Shown here: positions 1 to 6,380 of the stretch, piece after piece
How the letters are laid out: each line of letters begins with the position of its first letter
How positions within the stretch are numbered: the stretch's first letter is position 1
From: Rhodobiaceae bacterium
GTDB lineage: Bacteria; Pseudomonadota; Alphaproteobacteria; RS24
NCBI GenBank assembly: GCA_002683515.1
Contig: NYTN01000078.1
Coordinates: forward strand, 1-9,782
Reading direction: 5' to 3'
DNA length: 9,782 bases
Notes under the pieces: generated by a model
Databases searched by the model: none
The model's input: the letters and a program-made list of their open reading frames with translations, nothing else
Told to the model about the DNA's origin: nothing
Made by a program: the position numbers and the translations under genes

Positions 1-65
1 CCAACACGGGCAGTTTATATTATTTATTGGTCTGCTATGAGTACGACGTAAACTAGCCAACACGG
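1..65. repeat. 9-bp direct repeat CCAACACGG flanking the upstream region
   Basis: CCAACACGG occurs at positions 1-9 and again at 57-65, the second copy ending 7 nt before the start codon at 73. The 47 nt between the copies are AT-rich. It could be a pair of regulator half-sites for the downstream barrel gene, a trace of a small duplication, or chance. The left copy lies at the very edge of the window, so a longer repeat cannot be ruled out. Confidence 0.35.
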
Positions 66-72
66 ATTAATT

Positions 73-1227
73 ATGAACACCAGAATACATCTAGCTAATG
101 CCTTTGCCGTCATCACCCTATTATCCCTAAACACACATAATTCATTTGCCGGAGGCTTAGAAAAGTCACGTTATCCTTCTAGTACTCCCGCAACTCATAA
201 TCATGATGCTCATGATCATTCCTCCCATCATTCAGTAGCTCATTCGTCCGCACATTCCTTGGCTCACGCACCTATCGGCGTAATGGGTGATCATATGCTT
301 GGCGCGGGTGAATGGATGTTTTCTCTACGTAAGATGAACATGAAAATGAGTGGCAATAAAATTGGATCAGACAATGCCAGCGATACTGAAATTTTGAGTG
401 TGCCAAACACGAATGCCATGATGCCACCAAATTTGCGAGTTGTGCCGCAAGATATGGAAATGGACATGACAATGCTCGCGGTAATGTATGCCCCAAGTGC
501 TGACCTGACCTTTATGGCTATGACCGGATATGTCCAAAAAACCATGCGCCTTACAACCTATAATATGATGGGTATGCGCCTAGGCAATTTTGAAACTGAG
601 TCTGAAGGTTTTGGGGACACAACTATATCTGCGCTGTTTAAAAGTCAGAAAACTGCAACATCGCAAATTCATTATACATTCGGTCTTAGCTTACCGACTG
701 GTGATATTGAAGAGCAGGATACTGTGCTTACCCCTATGAATACGCGGATTGCCGCTAGACTTCCTTACGCAATGCAAACAGGCTCAGGCAGCTATGATTT
801 GAAACCTGCGATTACCTTTAACAGGCATTTCGAAAATTACAGTTTTGGGGGGCAGATTTCTGCTGTTGTCAGGCTGAATGACAATGACTCAGATTATCTG
901 CTTGGCGACATATTTACTGTTCAAAGCTGGATTTCGAAAAGCATCTCTCCGACTGCAAGTGCTTCACTGAGACTAAAAGGCACCAGTGAAAAAAAAATAG
1001 ACGGTCGGGATACCCTGATTGATAAGCCTATCCAATCCGCAGACCCTAATTTTTACGGTGGTGAGAGACTAAATCTTGGTATAGGTCTTAACTTTGCGCC
1101 AAAATCTGGGCCATTAGCACAAAAAAGAATGGATTTTGAGATAGTTGGCCCAATTTATGAAAATTTGAATGGGCCTCAAATGTCACAAGATTGGTCACTT
1201 ATCATCGGATTTAAAACTGGTTTCTAA
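73..1227 (+). CDS. Exported His/Met-rich outer-membrane beta-barrel protein (transporter-like, possibly copper-related)
   Basis: This 384-residue protein begins with a signal peptide (about residues 1-26, hydrophobic core 8-19, likely cleavage after SFA). A His-rich linker follows, with nine histidines in residues 42-65. The segment from about 68 to 170 carries 19 methionines, including the clusters MNMKM (88-92) and MEMDMTM (128-134). The rest alternates polar and apolar residues with many Gly and aromatic positions and ends in Gly-Phe-Lys-Thr-Gly-Phe; a C-terminal Phe is typical of outer-membrane barrels. From memory it resembles an uncharacterised family starting with a GVMGDHM-like motif, usually labelled only as 'transporter'. 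His plus Met clusters are known ligands for copper or silver in periplasmic proteins, so a metal role is plausible but inferred. The ATG at 73 has only a weak upstream purine stretch (ACGGA). It stands alone, convergent with the next gene. Confidence 0.8.
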   Translation: MNTRIHLANAFAVITLLSLNTHNSFAGGLEKSRYPSSTPATHNHDAHDHSSHHSVAHSSAHSLAHAPIGVMGDHMLGAGEWMFSLRKMNMKMSGNKIGSDNASDTEILSVPNTNAMMPPNLRVVPQDMEMDMTMLAVMYAPSADLTFMAMTGYVQKTMRLTTYNMMGMRLGNFETESEGFGDTTISALFKSQKTATSQIHYTFGLSLPTGDIEEQDTVLTPMNTRIAARLPYAMQTGSGSYDLKPAITFNRHFENYSFGGQISAVVRLNDNDSDYLLGDIFTVQSWISKSISPTASASLRLKGTSEKKIDGRDTLIDKPIQSADPNFYGGERLNLGIGLNFAPKSGPLAQKRMDFEIVGPIYENLNGPQMSQDWSLIIGFKTGF

Positions 1228-1302
1228 ACACAATTTAACGTATTTTTTATAATCTCTAATTTAATAAATAATGTGAAATTACTAGTATTTTAAGAAGGTC
1301 TT

Positions 1303-1755
1303 TTAAGTGTTGTCCCAACCTTGATGGGGCGGCCAGTTAGTATCCGGCGACGGGTTATTACTGCTCCCCCAAAATGCATAGAAATGGGTCATCTTACCGG
1401 CTTCATTGAAAACAACCGTATCTAGCGTATCAACAAAAAATTCAGGGCCATAGCCGTGTACGCGCGCCCGCATTCCAACCGCTGCATAAAACCCTGCAAC
1501 CCTAATCGCTCCTTCGGGGCGAAGAACAAGTTGTCCAGCGCTTGGCTCAAAAAACTCTCTAATCTGATTATGCCCGATGCGCGGTGGCTCACCAACAGGG
1601 TCGAAGAAACGCGCTTCAGGGTCGAAAAGATTTAAAATTCCATCCACATCACCGTCTGACAAATATTTACAATAATCATGCAGAACAGCTCGTACATTGT
1701 CAGGTGACGGAGGTGTACCTTCAATAGGACTTCCAAAAACCAAACTTTCTAACAT
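1303..1755 (-). CDS. Ketosteroid isomerase-like protein (NTF2/SnoaL fold)
   Basis: This 150-residue protein has the alpha+beta cone fold of the NTF2-like superfamily. It aligns by eye with bacterial delta5-3-ketosteroid isomerase: the HDYCKYLSDGD helix matches the helix bearing the catalytic Tyr16 (here Y28), FFDPVGEPP matches the loop bearing the base Asp40 (here D52), and the strand FVDTLDTVVF supplies D112 at the place of Asp103. W129 matches Trp120 of the Pseudomonas enzyme. A Tyr/Asp/Asp active site suggests that it shifts a double bond next to a ketone, but the real substrate is unknown. Its 5' neighbour, an SDR, ends 14 nt upstream, and a GGGAG ribosome site lies in that gap, so the two are probably co-transcribed. 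A limonene-epoxide-hydrolase-like or polyketide-cyclase role is the main alternative. Confidence 0.85.
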   Translation of the reverse strand: MLESLVFGSPIEGTPPSPDNVRAVLHDYCKYLSDGDVDGILNLFDPEARFFDPVGEPPRIGHNQIREFFEPSAGQLVLRPEGAIRVAGFYAAVGMRARVHGYGPEFFVDTLDTVVFNEAGKMTHFYAFWGSSNNPSPDTNWPPHQGWDNT

Positions 1756-1769
1756 TAATTTTCTCCCTA

Positions 1770-2525
1770 TTAACCAAATATCGTGAAACCACCATCAATG
1801 ACCAGCGCCTGACCGGTCATCCATTGGGCGGCTGAACTTGAAGCGAATAATACAGCCCCTGCAATATCTTCTGGCTTACCAAGCCTTTGCAATGGTGTAC
1901 GTTTCAATATCGGGTCGGTCCATTCCGAATTATCAAACATAATGGATGTCATGCCTGTCTGTGTTAATCCCGCGGCGACAGCATTTATTCGGATATTGCG
2001 TTTGCCAAGATCAACTGCCATGCCACGAATAAGCCCCAATATACCCGTTTTTGCAGCCCCATAACCAAGCGTCACATCTACGCCCATAAATGAGGTAACA
2101 GAGGCAATATTCACAATCGCGCCGCCACCTGGTAATTTGCTTTCCGCAAGCCGGTCAACAAGACCGTGAGAAAGACGATAAACGCCTGTCAGATGCATTT
2201 GGATAGCGCGAGCAAATACATCAGGGTCATGCTCATCTAGCCCCTGCGAAGCAAATGCCAAACCTGCATTATTGACCAAGACATCTAATCCACTTTCAGC
2301 GGAGACATCTTTTGCAACCGCATCAATACTGGCATTATCTTCGAGGTCCATTTGTTTGAAGCTAAAGCCGGATAAATCTACATCATAGTTTTCTTGAGGT
2401 TTTGTTCCGGTTATCACCACATCCGCACCGGCATCACGATACATACCCGCCGCCGATAAGCCGATACCGCTTGTACCACCGGTTACAAGAACCCGATAAC
2501 CGCTAAAGTCATATTTTATTGTCAT
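1770..2525 (-). CDS. Short-chain dehydrogenase/reductase (SDR)
   Basis: This is a 251-residue classical SDR, a cytosolic NAD(P)-dependent alcohol/ketone oxidoreductase. The Rossmann motif TGGTSGIG is at residues 15-22, NNAG at 85-88, the catalytic Ser at S142, and the YGAAK active-site motif gives Y155 and K159. The C-terminal half carries the usual RINAVAAG and QALVIDGG segments. The ATG at 2525 was chosen because GGGAGG and AAGGA lie just upstream; an in-frame TTG at 2540 would place this ribosome site inside the gene. The position normally held by the fourth catalytic residue, Asn, is H111 (QMHLTG); the peroxisomal 17beta-HSD type 4 family has a similar His. No acidic residue ends the second strand (ITGTK), so NADP(H) is possible. 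It heads an operon with the ketosteroid-isomerase-like gene, which suggests successive steps on one substrate. Confidence 0.92.
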   Translation of the reverse strand: MTIKYDFSGYRVLVTGGTSGIGLSAAGMYRDAGADVVITGTKPQENYDVDLSGFSFKQMDLEDNASIDAVAKDVSAESGLDVLVNNAGLAFASQGLDEHDPDVFARAIQMHLTGVYRLSHGLVDRLAESKLPGGGAIVNIASVTSFMGVDVTLGYGAAKTGILGLIRGMAVDLGKRNIRINAVAAGLTQTGMTSIMFDNSEWTDPILKRTPLQRLGKPEDIAGAVLFASSSAAQWMTGQALVIDGGFTIFG

Positions 2526-2696
2526 TTCCTTCCCTCCCAAGAAACAGTAATTATCGTAATTTATTTATGTCAGCTTTTAAACAAAAGATAAGGGCTGTTC
2601 TTATTGCCTGAACAGATTTCCCAGACTTATTGCTTTAAGAGATGGTATTTGGCATTGTTGCTTATTCGTAATCACATAATTGTTGAGGAGGAAATT
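2526..2696. promoter_or_regulatory. Divergent promoter region between the SDR operon and metY
   Basis: These 171 bp hold no credible gene and must contain both start regions for the divergent transcripts. On the + strand there is a perfect inverted repeat CTGTTC-9 nt-GAACAG (2595-2615) and, just before it, a small stem CTTTT-AAAC-AAAAG (2574-2587). CAGC at 2571-2574 could instead pair with GCTG at 2594-2597, which would compete with both. I could not assign a convincing -35/-10 pair in either direction. Confidence 0.6.
2595..2615. promoter_or_regulatory. Perfect 6-bp inverted repeat upstream of metY
   Basis: CTGTTC, a 9-nt spacer, then GAACAG. The centre is about 92 nt upstream of the metY start and 80 nt upstream of the SDR start. 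As DNA it could be an operator for a dimeric regulator serving either gene; as RNA it would form a leader hairpin. It is not followed by a U-run, so it is not a terminator. Confidence 0.4.
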
Positions 2697-3986
2697 GTGA
2701 CTGAATCGAAAAATCCTGAAACCATTGTTCTGCATAGCGGATGGCGCAGCGACCCGACAACCGGCTCAGTTGCAGTACCTATCCACCAGACAACGAGTTA
2801 TCAGTTCAATAATACCGATCACGCTGCAAGTCTTTTTGCTCTCTCAGAACTCGGCAATATTTACACACGGATTATGAATCCGACAAACGACGTTCTTGAA
2901 CAACGCATCGCAGCACTTGAAGGCGGTGTTGCCGCGCTGTCAGTTTCTTCCGGACAAACCGCAACAGCCATGTCGCTCCAAAATATTGCTCATGCTGGCG
3001 ATAACATCATTTCATCTACCGACCTCTATGGGGGCACATGGAATCTTTTTGCCAACACACTCCCTGATATGGGTATTGAAGTCAGGTTTGTTGACCCGTC
3101 TGACCCGCAGGCTTTTGAGAATGCAATTGATGATAAGACCCGCGCCATTTATGCAGAAACACTGCCAAATCCAAAACTGGAAGTTTTTCCAATTGCCGAA
3201 GTCGCAGCTATAGGTCGTGCACATGGTATCCCGTTGATTATGGATAATACGGCAGCTCCCATTTTATGCCGACCGCTAGACCACGGGGCTGCAATTGTTG
3301 TTTACAGCTCCACCAAATATATTGGTGGGCATGGCACATCAATTGGTGGTCTGATTGTCGATGGCGGTAATTTTGACTGGGCCGCCGCAGGTGATAGACA
3401 ACCTTATCTCAACCAACCAGACCCATCCTATCACGGCGCAGTCTGGACTGTTGCCTCCGCACCACTAGGACCAATTGCCTATATTCTAAAAGCCCGGACG
3501 ACCTTATTACGCGACCTCGGCGGGGCGATGAGCCCTTTTAACGCATTTCAATTCTTGCAGGGAATGGAAACATTGCCACTTCGCATGCGGGCACATTGTG
3601 ACAATGCTTTAAAAGTTGCTGACTTCCTTTCCTCTCATGAGGCAGTGGAACGGGTAATTTACCCTTCATTAATGGATGATAAATTGAAAGCACGTGCCGA
3701 TGCTGTGATGAATGGTGGATATGGTGCGCTTATGGGCTTTGAGTTAAAAGCCGGTGCCGAAGCGGGCAAGAAATTTATTGATGCATTACAAATGCTTTAT
3801 CACGTGGCAAATATCGGGGACGCACGTTCGCTTGCCATTCATCCGGCAAGTACCACTCATAGTCAATTATCCCCTGAGGATCAAATGGCTTCCGGCGTTA
3901 CTCCAGGCTATGTAAGACTGTCTGTTGGGATTGAACATATTGATGACATTCTTGCCGACCTTAATCAGGCGCTTCAACAAATCTGA
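2697..3986 (+). CDS. metY: O-acetylhomoserine sulfhydrylase (O-acetylhomoserine aminocarboxypropyltransferase)
   Basis: This PLP enzyme of the Cys/Met metabolism (trans-sulfuration) family most likely joins O-acetylhomoserine and sulfide to form homocysteine in the cytosol, the direct-sulfhydrylation route to methionine. The start is taken as GTG at 2697, behind a strong GAGGAGG site (2685-2691), giving 429 residues, the usual MetY size; cystathionine synthases/lyases are nearer 390-400. Visible landmarks are the YTR phosphate-binding motif (56-58), the SSGQTA turn (84-89), D183 in DNTAAP, which contacts the pyridine nitrogen, and the Schiff-base lysine K207 in SSTKYIGGHG. The insert after K207 and the RPLDHGAA and HPASTTHSQL segments fit MetY rather than MetB or MetC. 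Methionine gamma-lyase is the main alternative. It is a single-gene unit, with its own terminator and divergent from the SDR operon. Confidence 0.92.
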   Translation: MTESKNPETIVLHSGWRSDPTTGSVAVPIHQTTSYQFNNTDHAASLFALSELGNIYTRIMNPTNDVLEQRIAALEGGVAALSVSSGQTATAMSLQNIAHAGDNIISSTDLYGGTWNLFANTLPDMGIEVRFVDPSDPQAFENAIDDKTRAIYAETLPNPKLEVFPIAEVAAIGRAHGIPLIMDNTAAPILCRPLDHGAAIVVYSSTKYIGGHGTSIGGLIVDGGNFDWAAAGDRQPYLNQPDPSYHGAVWTVASAPLGPIAYILKARTTLLRDLGGAMSPFNAFQFLQGMETLPLRMRAHCDNALKVADFLSSHEAVERVIYPSLMDDKLKARADAVMNGGYGALMGFELKAGAEAGKKFIDALQMLYHVANIGDARSLAIHPASTTHSQLSPEDQMASGVTPGYVRLSVGIEHIDDILADLNQALQQI

Positions 3987-4012
3987 AGTCACGAGACTTA
4001 ATCAAATATTAG

Positions 4013-4049
4013 AAAACCGGATGTCTAAGTTAAGTCATCCGGTTTTTTT
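4013..4049 (+). terminator. Intrinsic terminator of metY, overlapping the end of the convergent gene
   Basis: AAAACCGGATG (4013-4023) pairs with CATCCGGTTTT (4036-4046) around a 12-nt loop, and the T-run continues to 4049. Read on the minus strand, the same stem ends in TTTT, so it could also work, more weakly, for the convergent gene, whose TGA stop (4037-4035) lies at the edge of the stem. Confidence 0.88.
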
Positions 4050-5195
4050 AAGTTCATTTTCAATAACCCAAAGCCTGTCCTGACCCCAAGTCACAACATC
4101 GCCAATTTTAAAACTGGGCACACCCCAGACGCCGAGTGACATCATCTCTAGACGATTGGCTTCAGCTTCCTCACGCCAATCATCATTACCAAGTATCTTA
4201 CGGGCAGACTGCCAATCCAGTCCCGTGGCTTCAACGATATGTCGCATACCACCCTTACTGTTGGCATCAACTCCTTCAGCCCAGACACTTCGTAGAAATA
4301 CACGCACAAAATCTAACCCGCGCCCCTGTTCAATTGCCCAAGGTAAAAGTGAGTAACCACGCTCTACAGGTCGTCCAACCGGATCGCAGATTTTTCCAAA
4401 AGGGGCTTTTATTCGCCGGGCCTCTCTTGCCGTATCCGACAAGATATATTCCAGCTTAGCCTTGGGCAATGACATGTTACGCATCACCATTGGCAGGACA
4501 AAACGGAGACGTAAATCAGCATTATAAGCATCTGCCAGTTCTGCAACACGATCAGCGACGATTGCCGTATAAGGACTTCTAAAAGAGAGAAAGAAATCAA
4601 TTACGGGTTTATTAGGCTGTTTCTTACCCGTGATTGAGACGGCTATTTGTGGTGGTGGAAAGATTGGCCCTACGCATTCTTTTTGAGCCAAACCCAACTC
4701 GGTTAGCCTGTCTTCCAAATAATGCAGACGATCAAGCCCCCAATACCATTCCCCACCATAAAAGAGCATGCCACCCATGTAATGCCCCAGACTGGTTAGG
4801 CGTGTATCCGCATCGAAATGCTCAGCTGATGTTTTTTCTTGGAATGCCACATGGGTAATTTTTTTAACTTGAAAGTCTATCCCTGCTTGAGCCGCCAGCC
4901 TATTCGCATCGGTGAGCGCATAATCAGCCAGTTTCTGACGCTCCGGCACAAAGTCATCTACAGGTGGTGATATGTGCCAGACTTTAATTGTTACATCATA
5001 GCGCGCCTGAAATTCAGGCAATACCTTTGCAAGCAATTGCGAATAGGGATCAGAGACATCATGAAAAAATTCAATGACATGTGGCTCACCCGCTTTTTGC
5101 CTCTGGCGTTCAAAGCGCTTGCGCTTGGCGAGATATTTCCCCTCACTGACTTTATATGCCGCAAGCGGGGGGACTATGAGCGATTTCAAAGACAT
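4035..5195 (-). CDS. Tandem DsbA/HCCA isomerase-like thioredoxin-fold protein
   Basis: This 386-residue protein contains two copies of the DsbA-like fold seen in 2-hydroxychromene-2-carboxylate isomerase and kappa-class glutathione transferase. Copy 1 spans about residues 38-170 and copy 2 about 196-386; each begins with a strand then a PY motif and ends in WGxDRL. Copy 2 keeps the family's Ser before Pro-Tyr (S207 in RSPYT) and the cis-proline (P360 in GVPSF). Copy 1 has Asp at the Ser position (D49 in SDPYS) and Gly at the cis-Pro position (about G142), so it looks inactive. Neither copy has a CxxC, so this is not a disulfide oxidase; a glutathione-dependent isomerase or transferase is likelier. 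The N-terminus is basic, without a clear signal peptide. AGGA lies 7 nt before the ATG. Its substrate is unknown. Confidence 0.85.
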   Translation of the reverse strand: MSLKSLIVPPLAAYKVSEGKYLAKRKRFERQRQKAGEPHVIEFFHDVSDPYSQLLAKVLPEFQARYDVTIKVWHISPPVDDFVPERQKLADYALTDANRLAAQAGIDFQVKKITHVAFQEKTSAEHFDADTRLTSLGHYMGGMLFYGGEWYWGLDRLHYLEDRLTELGLAQKECVGPIFPPPQIAVSITGKKQPNKPVIDFFLSFRSPYTAIVADRVAELADAYNADLRLRFVLPMVMRNMSLPKAKLEYILSDTAREARRIKAPFGKICDPVGRPVERGYSLLPWAIEQGRGLDFVRVFLRSVWAEGVDANSKGGMRHIVEATGLDWQSARKILGNDDWREEAEANRLEMMSLGVWGVPSFKIGDVVTWGQDRLWVIENELKKTG

Positions 5196-5271
5196 GCCTC
5201 TATCCTAAACTTCTATTCCTAAATGAGTATGCCTATGTTATTTTTTGTCTTGCAAGTCATTAAGGAAATGG
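5196..5271. promoter_or_regulatory. Short divergent promoter region
   Basis: These 76 bp separate two diverging genes and must hold both ribosome sites: AGGA for the minus-strand gene and AAGGA (5262-5266) for the plus-strand gene. The stretch is AT-rich; TATGTT at 5234-5239 is a possible -10 for the plus strand, but no good -35 could be matched to it. Confidence 0.4.
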
Positions 5272-6375
5272 ATGATGGGCAATATAATAAAAAAAAGGGT
5301 TCTGATATTGGTGATAACTGCAGTGTCTCTGCTAATCACCGCCCAGCTTTTAAAGCCTCAAATTTCTTCTTATATTTTTTCCCGTGCACTGGAACAAAAT
5401 CTCGGAAGGGATATCTCGTCTGACTTACCTGACGGGTTGCATGTGCTTATTTGCGGCGCCGGCGGGCCCTTGCCTGATATGCTGCGCTCAGGCCCCTGCA
5501 CTGGGATTATCGCGGGAGATAAATCCTATATCTTTGATGCCGGTTCAGGGAATGTACGCAATCTGGTTTTGATGGGGTTTCCGTTTCATAAGTTAGAGGC
5601 GATTTATCTTACCCATCTTCACTCAGACCATATAGATGGTCTGGGACAATTAATGATACAGACATGGATAGCTGGACAACGCAAAACCCCTGTCAAAATT
5701 TATGGTCCTAAAGGCGTGACAAAAGTTGTGAATGGTTTCAACACCGCCTATGAGATTGATGCAGGGTTCAGAACCGCCCATCATGGCGAGGGCATTGCAC
5801 CTCCCGAAGGAGCAGGCGGAATTGGCATTCCGATAGCAATTCCAATAAAATATTCTGACTCATCCGCCACTTCTCTTTTACCCGTATCGCAAGCAAATCT
5901 CAGTCTAAAAGCCATTTTGGTATCCCATGAGCCTGTTGAACCGGCTTTTGGTTTTCGGCTGGATTATAAAAACCGCTCCGTGGTTATCAGTGGCGACACA
6001 AAATTTGATGATAATCTTTTAGCGGCATCTCAAAACGCAGATTTGTTGATACATGAGGCGCTGGACCCCGAAATGATTTTACAAATGGCTGATGTAATGG
6101 AAGCCAAAGAGCAAAATCATCTGGCAAAAGTTTTCAGGGATGTCCCCGATTACCATACAACACCCGAGGAAACAGCTCATATTGCCGCCAAAGCAAATGT
6201 TGGGGAGTTGCTGATGCACCATATTGTTCCCCCACTCCCAATTAATCTGCTGGAAACAATTTTTCTAGGTGAGGCAAAAAAAATATATGACGGTAAAATC
6301 ACTATCGCCAAAGATGGCATGATTTTGTCCCTCCCTGCGGGAACTGATATCATCAGCCACAGTTCAGGCCTTTAG
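5272..6375 (+). CDS. Membrane-anchored metallo-beta-lactamase-fold hydrolase (RNase Z/AtsA-like)
   Basis: The start is the ATG at 5272, 5 nt after AAGGA (the next codon, 5275, is also ATG), giving 367 residues. A positively charged tip (KKR, 7-9) precedes one hydrophobic helix (about 10-24), so the protein is probably anchored in the inner membrane with its catalytic domain in the periplasm, or exported. The domain has the binuclear metal site: HLHSDH (H115, H117, D119, H120), H219 in SHEP, D242 in SGDTKFDD, and H317 in HHIVPP. The order and spacing, and the HTTPEETAHIAAKA helix, match the RNase Z/arylsulfatase AtsA branch of the superfamily rather than true beta-lactamases. A membrane-linked RNase Z is unlikely; hydrolysis of a sulfate or phosphate ester, a cyclic phosphodiester or a lactone is more plausible, but the substrate cannot be read from sequence. 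It converges on the sulfur operon with only 5 nt between stop codons. Confidence 0.85.
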   Translation: MMGNIIKKRVLILVITAVSLLITAQLLKPQISSYIFSRALEQNLGRDISSDLPDGLHVLICGAGGPLPDMLRSGPCTGIIAGDKSYIFDAGSGNVRNLVLMGFPFHKLEAIYLTHLHSDHIDGLGQLMIQTWIAGQRKTPVKIYGPKGVTKVVNGFNTAYEIDAGFRTAHHGEGIAPPEGAGGIGIPIAIPIKYSDSSATSLLPVSQANLSLKAILVSHEPVEPAFGFRLDYKNRSVVISGDTKFDDNLLAASQNADLLIHEALDPEMILQMADVMEAKEQNHLAKVFRDVPDYHTTPEETAHIAAKANVGELLMHHIVPPLPINLLETIFLGEAKKIYDGKITIAKDGMILSLPAGTDIISHSSGL

Positions 6376-6380
6376 GTTAA

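Noticed and set aside
272..545. Minus-strand open frames inside the barrel gene
   Set aside because: They lie opposite a gene with a clear signal peptide and family resemblance, have no recognisable domain, and read as antisense shadows.
1257..1281. Terminator hairpin TAATTT/AAATTA between the barrel gene and the isomerase gene
   Set aside because: The stem is six A-T pairs with a 13-nt loop and no following T-run, too weak to call; the 75-nt gap holds nothing firmer.
2526..2540. Upstream TTG start for the SDR at 2540
   Set aside because: It would put the purine-rich ribosome site inside the coding region; ATG at 2525 fits the usual SDR N-terminus.
2604..2696. Possible 31-residue N-terminal extension of MetY from TTG at 2604
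   Set aside because: The GTG at 2697 has a strong GAGGAGG site at correct spacing and gives the normal family length; the extension shows no family resemblance.
2526..2696. SAM-II, SAM-V or SAM/SAH riboswitch before metY
   Set aside because: Considered because such elements precede methionine genes in marine alphaproteobacteria, but I could not match their conserved core by eye; only simple hairpins are seen.
4035..5195. Disulfide oxidoreductase (DsbA proper)
   Set aside because: Neither thioredoxin-fold copy has a CxxC motif, and there is no clear signal peptide.
4136..5222. Several plus-strand open frames opposite the tandem thioredoxin-fold gene
   Set aside because: Low-complexity translations with no motif and no ribosome sites of note; the minus-strand gene accounts for this region.
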